Of a DNA stretch of 7,253 nt, positions 1-5,363 are shown one piece after another. The stretch spans positions 1 through 7,253 of the forward strand of contig CALCNO010000159.1 in the NCBI GenBank assembly GCA_937897615.1. The letters run 5' to 3'. This DNA comes from an uncultured Anaerolineaceae bacterium. Lineage in GTDB: Bacteria; Chloroflexota; Anaerolineae; Anaerolineales; Anaerolineaceae. The translations under genes and the position numbers were made by a program. Below the pieces are notes generated by a model. The model was not told where the DNA came from, searched no databases, and was given only the letters and a program-made list of their open reading frames with translations. Every line of letters begins with the position of its first letter. Position 1 is the first letter of the stretch.

Positions 1-624
1 GGCACCCACATGGATGGCGAAAAGCACTTCTACCCCAACGGCCGCACCATCGGCCAGGTTCCCCTCAAAGACTGGGTAGGCCCCGGCGTCATCGCCGATA
101 TCTCCAAGATCGTCAGCGATTCCAGTGTGTACACCCCGCAGATGATCATGGATCAGGTGGAAGTACGCGAAGGCGACATCCTCATCATCAAGACCGGCTG
201 GAACAAGTTTGGCTGGAACAGCAAGGACTCCGATGAGTTCCGCTACATGGTCAAGCACCCGGGTCCCTCACCCGATTTCTCCGCCTGGGCCACCAAGATG
301 AAGATCAAGTGGATCGGCGTGGATGCCGTCTCGGCAGATCACCCGATGAACACCATCATGCGCATCTGGCACCCCAAGACCTTTGCAGAAGCCAATGCCA
401 AGCTCATCAAGGACTTTGGCAAGGATTGGGACCAGCTCTATCCGCTCAAGGAGTTCTACCAGGACATGCACCTCAATCTCTTCCCGCATCACATCCTGCA
501 TGCTGAAAACCTGGCAGGCGACCTGGCTACCGCCAAGAGCGGCCGCTACTACATTGGCTGCTACCTGCAGAAGGTAATGGAAGCAGAATCCATGTGGGGC
601 CGCTTCGTGGCCTTCAAAGAGTAA
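1..624 (+). CDS. Cyclase-family metal-dependent hydrolase (kynurenine formamidase/isatin hydrolase-like), 5' end missing
   Basis: Member of the cyclase family (PF04199 type), metal-dependent hydrolases that cleave amide or lactam bonds, such as kynurenine formamidase and isatin hydrolase. The reading frame is open from base 1: the codons before the ATG at 10 read Gly-Thr-His, giving GTHMDGEKHF, the family's metal motif (usual form HxGTHxDxPxHF). The ATG at 10 is therefore internal, and the true start lies upstream. Numbering from base 1, the candidate metal ligands are H3, D5 and H9. H157 and E169 lie 12 residues apart, the spacing of the second His/Glu pair in kynurenine formamidases. GVDAVSADHP (106-115) is the family's central strand and loop. 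There are 207 visible residues, so the missing part is probably short. No signal peptide can be judged. Its place upstream of a molybdenum hydroxylase suggests it acts on a hydroxylated heterocycle or its product (inference). The exact substrate is unknown. Confidence 0.85.
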   Translation, partial: GTHMDGEKHFYPNGRTIGQVPLKDWVGPGVIADISKIVSDSSVYTPQMIMDQVEVREGDILIIKTGWNKFGWNSKDSDEFRYMVKHPGPSPDFSAWATKMKIKWIGVDAVSADHPMNTIMRIWHPKTFAEANAKLIKDFGKDWDQLYPLKEFYQDMHLNLFPHHILHAENLAGDLATAKSGRYYIGCYLQKVMEAESMWGRFVAFKE

Positions 625-633
625 AAGTTAACC

Positions 634-672
634 ACAGACCTTCAGGAGAGTGCTCCTTTCCTGAAGGTCTGT
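634..672 (+). other. 17-bp intercistronic hairpin
   Basis: The arms ACAGACCTTCAGGAGAG (634-650) and CTTTCCTGAAGGTCTGT (656-672) pair over 17 bp, with one G-T pair and a 5-nt loop. The hairpin sits 9 nt after the stop of the cyclase-family gene. No T-run follows it on the + strand, so it is not a textbook intrinsic terminator. It could be a weak or factor-assisted terminator, or an RNA processing or stability element separating the hydrolase message from the hydroxylase message. The spacer from 673 to 741 is AT-rich and may hold a promoter, but no convincing -35/-10 pair was found. Confidence 0.6.
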
Positions 673-741
673 ACATTAAAAGAATTTGCAATTATCCGGT
701 AAAATACTACTCTATTCCGGTTTTCGTTAACCTCATCTTGC

Positions 742-748
742 AAGGAGG
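742..748 (+). promoter_or_regulatory. Ribosome binding site that fixes the FAD-subunit start
   Basis: AAGGAGG lies 10 nt before the ATG at 759. The same frame is open further upstream to 594, but those codons run through the previous gene's end and the 17-bp hairpin and encode no family sequence. This site therefore decides the start. Confidence 0.85.
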
Positions 749-758
749 CAAAAAGAAC

Positions 759-1637
759 ATGAAGCCAGTTAAGTTTGACTATTATGCTCCTACCAGTGTC
801 CCACAGGCGCTGGATACGCTGGCAGAACTTGGCTATGACGGCAAAGTCATCGCAGGCGGGCAAAGCCTGATCGCTGCGATGAACTTCCGCATGGCCCGGC
901 CGGCAGCCCTGGTTGACCTCAACGGCGTCAGCGAGCTTTCCTACATCAAGCCGGCTGCCGATGGCGGCCTGGCCATTGGCACCATGACGCGCGTGAATAC
1001 CGTAGAGTACAGCCCCGAAGTTACCAAAAAATTTCCCCTGCTGCCAGAGGTGGCCAAGTTCATTGCCCACCCGGCCATCCGCCGCCGCGGCACCTTTGGC
1101 GGCGCCATTGCCCACGCCGACCCGGCCGGGCAGCTTCCCAGCATTGCCATGGTGATGAACGCCAACGTGCTCATCCGCGGCAAAGATTCAGAACGCTGGG
1201 TCTCCGCCCCGGACCTCATCATTGGGCCGTTCATGACCGTGATCGAACCAACCGAAATGCTGGCAGAAGTGGTTTTGCCGGCCAACCCGCCGCACACCGG
1301 CAGCAACTACATGCAGGTCTCCCGCCAGAACGGCGGCTATGCCCAGGCGGCAGTCGCCAGCATTGTCACTATGGACGGAGACAAAGTGAAGAACGTGCGC
1401 ATGGTGCTGATGGGTGTGGGCGAAATGCCCATCCTTTCGCAGAAAGCCGGCGAAATGCTCATCGGCCAAAAGCCCACCGAGGAAACCCTCAAGGCGCTTG
1501 CCGATGCCTGCGCTACCACCGAGATCGACCCGGCCACTGACCTTCATGCCACGGCAGATTACCGCCGCACCCTCATCCGCGCGCTGGTTGTGCGCTCGCT
1601 GGCACAATCCATTACCCGCGCCCAAAAAGGAGGATAA
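759..1637 (+). CDS. Molybdenum hydroxylase, FAD-binding medium subunit (CoxM/XdhB type)
   Basis: FAD-binding subunit of a xanthine dehydrogenase/CO dehydrogenase-superfamily enzyme. It takes electrons from the iron-sulfur subunit and passes them to NAD+, quinone or another acceptor. The 292-residue length is typical of separate medium subunits. The start FDYYAPTSVPQAL is the usual opening of the family. AGGQSLI (32-38) is the first FAD motif. GTFGG (111-115), followed by HADP (119-122), is the second and resembles the CoxM form more than the TIGGN form. The C-terminal third, from about residue 180, is the CO_deh_flav_C-like domain. It has no iron-sulfur cysteine motif, so it is not a 4-hydroxybenzoyl-CoA reductase-type subunit with an extra cluster. 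The stop is one base before the next gene's ATG, and that gene's ribosome binding site lies inside this 3' end, so translation is probably coupled. Confidence 0.93.
   Translation: MKPVKFDYYAPTSVPQALDTLAELGYDGKVIAGGQSLIAAMNFRMARPAALVDLNGVSELSYIKPAADGGLAIGTMTRVNTVEYSPEVTKKFPLLPEVAKFIAHPAIRRRGTFGGAIAHADPAGQLPSIAMVMNANVLIRGKDSERWVSAPDLIIGPFMTVIEPTEMLAEVVLPANPPHTGSNYMQVSRQNGGYAQAAVASIVTMDGDKVKNVRMVLMGVGEMPILSQKAGEMLIGQKPTEETLKALADACATTEIDPATDLHATADYRRTLIRALVVRSLAQSITRAQKGG
1627..1633 (+). promoter_or_regulatory. Ribosome binding site inside the FAD-subunit 3' end
   Basis: AAGGAGG ends 5 nt before the ATG at 1639 and lies within the last codons (QKGG) of the upstream gene. It selects 1639 as the start of the iron-sulfur subunit, although the same frame is open from 1414, and suggests coupled translation of the two subunits. 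Confidence 0.85.
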
Positions 1638-1638
1638 C

Positions 1639-2121
1639 ATGACAAAGCTATTTCCTGTCTCCGTAAAAGTGAACGGCCAGGTCTACGAGCGCGAAGTGGA
1701 AGCCCGCATGCTCCTGAGCGACTTCCTGCGCCACGAACTCGGTCTGATGGGCACCCACGTGGGCTGCGAACACGGCATCTGCGGCGCCTGCACCATCCTC
1801 TTTGATGGCGAAGCCGTGCGCTCCTGCCTGATGTTTGCGGTTCAGGCCAGCGGCCACGAGATCCGCACGGTAGAATCGCTTGGCACGCCCGAAAAGCTGC
1901 ATCCCCTGCAGCAGGCCTTCACCGAGAAACACGCGCTGCAGTGCGGTTTCTGCACCCCGGGTTTCCTGATGACCCTCGTCCCATTCCTCGAACAGAACCC
2001 CCATCCCACCGAGGAAGAAGCCCGCGAGGCCATTGACGGCAATATCTGCCGCTGCACCGGTTATGAGAAGATCGTCGAAGCTGTGGTACTTGCAGCCGAG
2101 AAGATGTCTCAGGGCAAATGA
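1639..2121 (+). CDS. Molybdenum hydroxylase, [2Fe-2S] small subunit (CoxS/XdhC type)
   Basis: Electron-transfer subunit linking the Mo site to FAD through two [2Fe-2S] clusters. It has 160 residues, the normal length. The N-terminal plant-ferredoxin-like domain (about 5-78) carries cluster ligands C43, C48, C51 and C63 in the pattern GCEHGICGACT...C. The C-terminal helical domain (about 85-155) carries C102, C105, C137 and C139 in CGFCTPG and ICRCTGY. All eight ligands are present, so the protein looks functional. Q101, just before C102, is the residue that contacts the pterin cofactor in this family. It sits between the FAD subunit (1-nt gap) and the Mo subunit (13-nt gap), the CoxM-S-L order. 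There is no signal peptide, so the enzyme is expected in the cytoplasm. Confidence 0.96.
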   Translation: MTKLFPVSVKVNGQVYEREVEARMLLSDFLRHELGLMGTHVGCEHGICGACTILFDGEAVRSCLMFAVQASGHEIRTVESLGTPEKLHPLQQAFTEKHALQCGFCTPGFLMTLVPFLEQNPHPTEEEAREAIDGNICRCTGYEKIVEAVVLAAEKMSQGK

Positions 2122-2134
2122 AGCGAGGTGAATT

Positions 2135-4486
2135 GTGACTGGTAAATATTTTGGTCAACCCATCAAACGTCTCGAAGACAAGTATCTGCTCACCGGCAAT
2201 GCCAAATTCATTGATGACATTGAGATCCCCGGCATGCTGCACGCAGCCTTTTTGCGCAGCGATTTTGCCCATGCGCGCATTAAATCCATCGATGTGAGCG
2301 CCGCCCGCCAGCACCCCGGCGTGGTGGCCGTGTACACCGCCGAAGACTTTGGCGATTACTGGAAGATCGGCCCGCTACAGGTGCCGCCGCCGTTCGCCAT
2401 CAAAGACGCCAAGTTCAACGCACGCCCGCTGCCGCCCATCGCCAAGGGCAAGATCCGCTTCTCCGGCGAGCCGCTGGCAGTGGTCATCGCCGAATCGCGC
2501 TACGTGGCCGAAGACGCCCTGGAAGACATTGTGGTGGATGTGGAAATGCTGCCAGCCGTGTGCGATCTTGAAAAGGCCTGGGAAGACGCCTCCGTGCTGG
2601 TGCACGAAGACCTGCCCTCCAACATGGCCGCGCACGTCAAGCAGGAAGCCGGAAATTACGAAGAAGCCAAAAAGAAAGCCGATGTGGTGATCGCCAAGCG
2701 CATGAAGATCGAGCACGTGGCGGCCGCCGCAATGGAAAACCGCGGCTTTGTGGTCAACTGGGACGAACGCAACCAGGAACTGACCGTGTGGGCCACCACA
2801 CAATCTCCCCTCACCATCCGCGGCAGCATGGCGCGCGGCCTGGGGCTGGCAGAAAGCCAGGTGCACGTCATCACCCCGTACATCGGCGGCGGCTTTGGCC
2901 CCAAAGTGATGAGTTCGCAGGCAGATGATGTACTGCTGCCGTGGATCTCAAAACAGCTCAAGCGCCCGATCAAATGGATGGAAGACCGCCGTGAGAACTT
3001 CCTGGCCACCACCTCAGAACGTGACCAGGTGCATCACTGCGAGATCGCCCTCAAAAAGGACGGCACCATCCTGGGTTTCAAGGATGTCTTTTATCACAAC
3101 ACCGGCGCATACGACCCCTACGGCATGACCGTGCCGCTGAACACACAGACGCACACCGTCAGCAATTACCGTGTGCCCAACTTCTACACCGAAATCCGCA
3201 TGGTCTTTACCAACCAGATGGTGGTCACCCCCGTACGCGGCGCTGGCCGCTCTGAGGGCGTGCAAGCCATGGAACGCATGATGGACTTTGCCGCACGCAA
3301 GCTGGGCATGGACCCCGCCGATATCCGCATCAAGAACCTGCTCAAACCCGAAGAATTCCCCCTCAAGACCGGCATTTTGGGCCAGGACTTTGTGGAAGGC
3401 GTGCTGGACAGCGGCAACTACCTGGATAACTTCGAAATGGCCCTCAAGATGGTGGACTACGAGAAGTTCCGCAAGGAAATTCAGCCCAAAGCCCGCAAAG
3501 AAGGCAAACGCCTGGGCATCGGCGTGGTGGCCTTCACCGAAGGCACCGCGGTAGGCCCCTACGAAGGCTGCCGCATCACCGTCAGCACCAACGGCAAGGT
3601 CACCATGGCCACCGGCTACAGCTCGCAGGGGCAAGGCCACTTTACCGTCTTTGCCCAGATCATTGCCGATGCACTGAATGTCAATGTAGAAGATGTCAAG
3701 GTCATCACCGGCGATACCGGCCACTTCGCCTGGGGCGCGGGCACGTTTGCCAGCCGCGGCGCCACCCTGGTGGGCACCGCCACCTACCTGGCAGCGCAAA
3801 AAGTGCGCGCCAAGATCTTTGCCACCGCCAGCAAGGTGCTGGGTGTGCCGGAAGACCAGGTGGATCTGTGCGTGGGCAGCGTGTGCGTCAAAGGCCAGCC
3901 GGAGAAAACCATCTCGCTGGGTGAACTAGCCGCCCGTGCCAACCCCATGCGCGGCGTGGTGGAACCCGGCGTGGAACCCGGCCTGGAAGCCACCGCCTAC
4001 TACGGCCCCCCGCACGGCGCCACCGGCTCCGGCGCTTGCGCCGTGATCCTCAGCGTGGACCCCGAAACCTACAAGCCCAAGATCGAGCGCTTCATCCTGG
4101 TGCACGACTGCGGCGCGGTGATCAACCCGCTGCTGCTCGAGGGCCAGCTTCACGGCGGCGTCTCGATGGGCATTGGCAACGCCTTCTACGAAAAACTGGC
4201 CTACGACGAGAACGGCCAGTTGATGACCGCCTCCTTTATGGATTATTTGATGCCACAGGCGACCGACATGCCCGCCAAGATCGAAATGGGGCACAACCAC
4301 TACAAAAGCCCGTTGAACCCGCTGGGGATCAAGGGCGTTGGCGAAGCCGGCGCACTGCCGCCCGGCCCCGCTTTTGCCCAGGCATTGGAAGATGCCTTTA
4401 GCGAATACCCGGTGGAGATCCTGGAATCCAACCTGAACCCCAGTTTGGTCTACGAGTACGTGAAAAAGGCAAAAAACGCAGGGTAA
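2135..4486 (+). CDS. Molybdenum hydroxylase, Mo-cofactor-binding large subunit (form II CoxL/XdhA-like)
   Basis: Catalytic subunit that hydroxylates a substrate carbon with water at a molybdopterin site. It has 783 residues, full length. The start is GTG, with GAGGTG (2125-2130) 4 nt upstream, and opens with FGQPIKRLEDKYLLTG as usual. Domains are an aldehyde oxidase/xanthine dehydrogenase a/b hammerhead (about 18-130) and two Mo-binding domains (about 145-380 and 410-690). Visible motifs are Q223 in TTQSP, GGGFGPK (251-257), RGAGRSEG (368-375), QGQGH (498-502), the DCGAVINP strand, and GVGEAGA with the catalytic Glu at E737. The AYRCSFR loop of true form I CO dehydrogenase is absent. V258 stands where bovine xanthine dehydrogenase has Glu802, while R368 matches its Arg880 (alignment by eye). 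The substrate is therefore probably neither CO nor necessarily xanthine. A purine, pyrimidine or other N-heterocycle, or an aldehyde, remains possible. Confidence 0.95.
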   Translation: MTGKYFGQPIKRLEDKYLLTGNAKFIDDIEIPGMLHAAFLRSDFAHARIKSIDVSAARQHPGVVAVYTAEDFGDYWKIGPLQVPPPFAIKDAKFNARPLPPIAKGKIRFSGEPLAVVIAESRYVAEDALEDIVVDVEMLPAVCDLEKAWEDASVLVHEDLPSNMAAHVKQEAGNYEEAKKKADVVIAKRMKIEHVAAAAMENRGFVVNWDERNQELTVWATTQSPLTIRGSMARGLGLAESQVHVITPYIGGGFGPKVMSSQADDVLLPWISKQLKRPIKWMEDRRENFLATTSERDQVHHCEIALKKDGTILGFKDVFYHNTGAYDPYGMTVPLNTQTHTVSNYRVPNFYTEIRMVFTNQMVVTPVRGAGRSEGVQAMERMMDFAARKLGMDPADIRIKNLLKPEEFPLKTGILGQDFVEGVLDSGNYLDNFEMALKMVDYEKFRKEIQPKARKEGKRLGIGVVAFTEGTAVGPYEGCRITVSTNGKVTMATGYSSQGQGHFTVFAQIIADALNVNVEDVKVITGDTGHFAWGAGTFASRGATLVGTATYLAAQKVRAKIFATASKVLGVPEDQVDLCVGSVCVKGQPEKTISLGELAARANPMRGVVEPGVEPGLEATAYYGPPHGATGSGACAVILSVDPETYKPKIERFILVHDCGAVINPLLLEGQLHGGVSMGIGNAFYEKLAYDENGQLMTASFMDYLMPQATDMPAKIEMGHNHYKSPLNPLGIKGVGEAGALPPGPAFAQALEDAFSEYPVEILESNLNPSLVYEYVKKAKNAG

Positions 4487-4538
4487 CCCAGGCGCAACTT
4501 TGCAAAACGCAGCCTGTTAATAAAAGGAGAAGAAAACA

Positions 4539-4994
4539 ATGATCATTGAAGGAGAGTACACGTTCAAAGGTCCGCGAGAAGCAGTGTATGAGATGTTCAA
4601 TGACCCCAACGCACTGGCAACTGCCGTGCCCGGCATGCAGAAGCTGGTGAAGATCGATGAGGAACATTACGAAGGGGCCATTCACCTGCGCATTGGGCCG
4701 ATCTCGGCACAGTTTGCAGGCGTTCTCTCGGTAACCGACGCCATCCCCCCGGAAAGCTGCACGCTCAACGTTGAAGGCAAAGGCGCAGCCGGCTTTGCAA
4801 AGGGCACAGGTAAAGTTCATTTCACAGATCTCGGCGACAACACCACATTGTTGCACTACTCTGGAGACGTCAACATCGGCGGGACTCTCGCCAGCGTTGG
4901 ACAGCGTATGATCGATAGCGTGGCGAAGTCAATGATTAAATCTGGTCTTGATAAACTACAAAAAACTTTGGAGGAAAGATGTCAACAGAAGTAG
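4539..4994 (+). CDS. coxG: CoxG-family SRPBCC protein (CO dehydrogenase subunit G-like)
   Basis: Member of the CoxG family (PF06240), a START/SRPBCC-fold protein with a hydrophobic pocket, common beside Mo hydroxylase operons. Known CoxG proteins help attach CO dehydrogenase to the membrane and are linked to quinone use. The 151-residue protein opens with EGEYTFKGPREAVYEMFNDP, then has the family's VPG turn (30-32) and the glycine-rich strand GKGAAGFAKGTGKV near residue 90. An amphipathic helix closes it (about 120-148). AAAGGAGA (4523-4530) lies 8 nt before the ATG. It appears to lack the hydrophobic C-terminal tail found in longer CoxG proteins and ends just after the domain. The next gene overlaps its last 16 nt and encodes a membrane span. 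A 52-nt gap after the large subunit suggests the same operon. The symbol reflects the family, not proof of a role in CO oxidation. Confidence 0.88.
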   Translation: MIIEGEYTFKGPREAVYEMFNDPNALATAVPGMQKLVKIDEEHYEGAIHLRIGPISAQFAGVLSVTDAIPPESCTLNVEGKGAAGFAKGTGKVHFTDLGDNTTLLHYSGDVNIGGTLASVGQRMIDSVAKSMIKSGLDKLQKTLEERCQQK

Positions 4995-5125
4995 AGAAAA
5001 AAGAAGCAGAAACCAAACCCAAGGGTAAGGGGTTATTACAAGTAGCAGAGTTTCGCATGCTGCTGTATGTGATTCCGGTAGCGCTGATCCTTTTGGTCAT
5101 CTCGCTGCTGCTGAAATCAAATTAA
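4979..5125 (+). CDS. Small single-span membrane protein overlapping the CoxG gene
   Basis: An unnoticed small gene of 48 residues starting at ATG 4979, with GGAGG (4970-4974) 4 nt upstream, inside the end of the CoxG gene. The two genes overlap by 16 nt in different frames. Residues 1-26 are charged and rich in Lys and Glu (MSTEVEKKEAETKPKGKG). Residues about 28-45 form one hydrophobic helix (LLYVIPVALILLVISLLL), and the protein ends KSN. No cleavage site is evident, so it is probably a membrane anchor with one end in the cytoplasm. I do not recognise a named family. Its position, coupling and linker-plus-span design suggest that it supplies the membrane anchor CoxG lacks here, or tethers the hydroxylase. 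This is inference. Alternatively, it is an unrelated small membrane protein. A strong hairpin follows 11 nt after the stop. Confidence 0.72.
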   Translation: MSTEVEKKEAETKPKGKGLLQVAEFRMLLYVIPVALILLVISLLLKSN

Positions 5126-5136
5126 GTTGTGTAAAT

Positions 5137-5161
5137 GCTGGGGAGCGCCCTGCTCCCCAGC
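5137..5161 (+). terminator. GC-rich hairpin ending the hydroxylase operon
   Basis: GCTGGGGAGC (5137-5146) and GCTCCCCAGC (5152-5161) form a perfect 10-bp stem with loop GCCCT, right after the small membrane gene. The tail GTCCATCTT has only scattered T residues, so termination may be partial or factor-assisted. Its core GGGGAGC is shared with the terminator after the permease. Confidence 0.65.
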
Positions 5162-5168
5162 GTCCATC

Positions 5169-5197
5169 TTGACAAATGATGTATCATATTAACATAT
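5169..5197 (+). promoter_or_regulatory. Probable promoter for the permease with overlapping palindrome
   Basis: TTGACA (5169-5174) is a perfect -35 box placed directly after the hairpin. The best -10 candidates are TAACAT (5190-5195, 15-bp spacer) or ACATAT (5192-5197, 17-bp spacer), both weak, which suggests an activator or another sigma variant. The spacer contains the inverted repeat ATGAT-GT-ATCAT (5176-5187), placed where a repressor or activator could bind. The -10 assignment is uncertain. Confidence 0.45.
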
Positions 5198-5200
5198 CAA

Positions 5201-5363
5201 GTTGGGAATTTACAAGGAGGAGGTGTTTATCGAGAGAGAGAAAGCGCATTTCGAGTGAGGATATTTAAACCTCATAAGCAATTGTCAAGAATTAGCACCA
5301 AAGTAAGAATAAGTACATCGTTGTAGACAAAAACATACACACAAGGAAAGAAGGAAAAAACCT
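5201..5363 (+). other. Long AT-rich leader of the permease with an orphan Shine-Dalgarno
   Basis: About 160 nt separate the promoter from the permease ATG. AAGGAGGAGG (5214-5223) is a strong ribosome-binding sequence, but the only start nearby is GTG at 5223, which overlaps it and would make just 11 codons. A purine-rich run (5231-5243) follows, then a small hairpin GTGAGG/CCTCAT (5255-5260 with 5270-5275). The permease itself uses the weaker AAGGAAA (5351-5357). I searched by eye for the conserved purine-riboswitch core and did not find it. It may be a regulatory leader or decayed coding sequence. Confidence 0.4.

Noticed and set aside
686..716. Possible promoter TTGCAA...TCTATT before the FAD subunit
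   Set aside because: The 19-bp spacer and weak -10 make it no better than chance in this AT-rich stretch.
594..758. Upstream extension of the FAD-subunit frame
   Set aside because: It overlaps the end of the cyclase-family gene, reads through the 17-bp hairpin and has no family sequence. AAGGAGG supports the start at 759.
3014..3799. Long open frame on the minus strand (261 codons) inside the large-subunit gene
   Set aside because: It has no recognisable domain or ribosome binding site, is His/Gly/Ala-biased, and lies wholly opposite a gene with strong family motifs. It is a shadow of GC-rich codon use.
3959..3982. Two tandem copies of GTGGAACCCGGC (VEPG twice) in the large subunit
   Set aside because: The region is a normal PG-rich linker of the family (PG-x-EPGLEA), so the repeat is probably local and unimportant.
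5202..5258. Short leader peptide from TTG 5202 or GTG 5223
   Set aside because: The ribosome-binding sequence overlaps or nearly touches the GTG and lies after the TTG, so neither start is well placed.
5201..5363. Purine riboswitch before the nucleobase permease
   Set aside because: The conserved paired loops and core of the purine aptamer were not found by eye. A covariance-model search would settle it.
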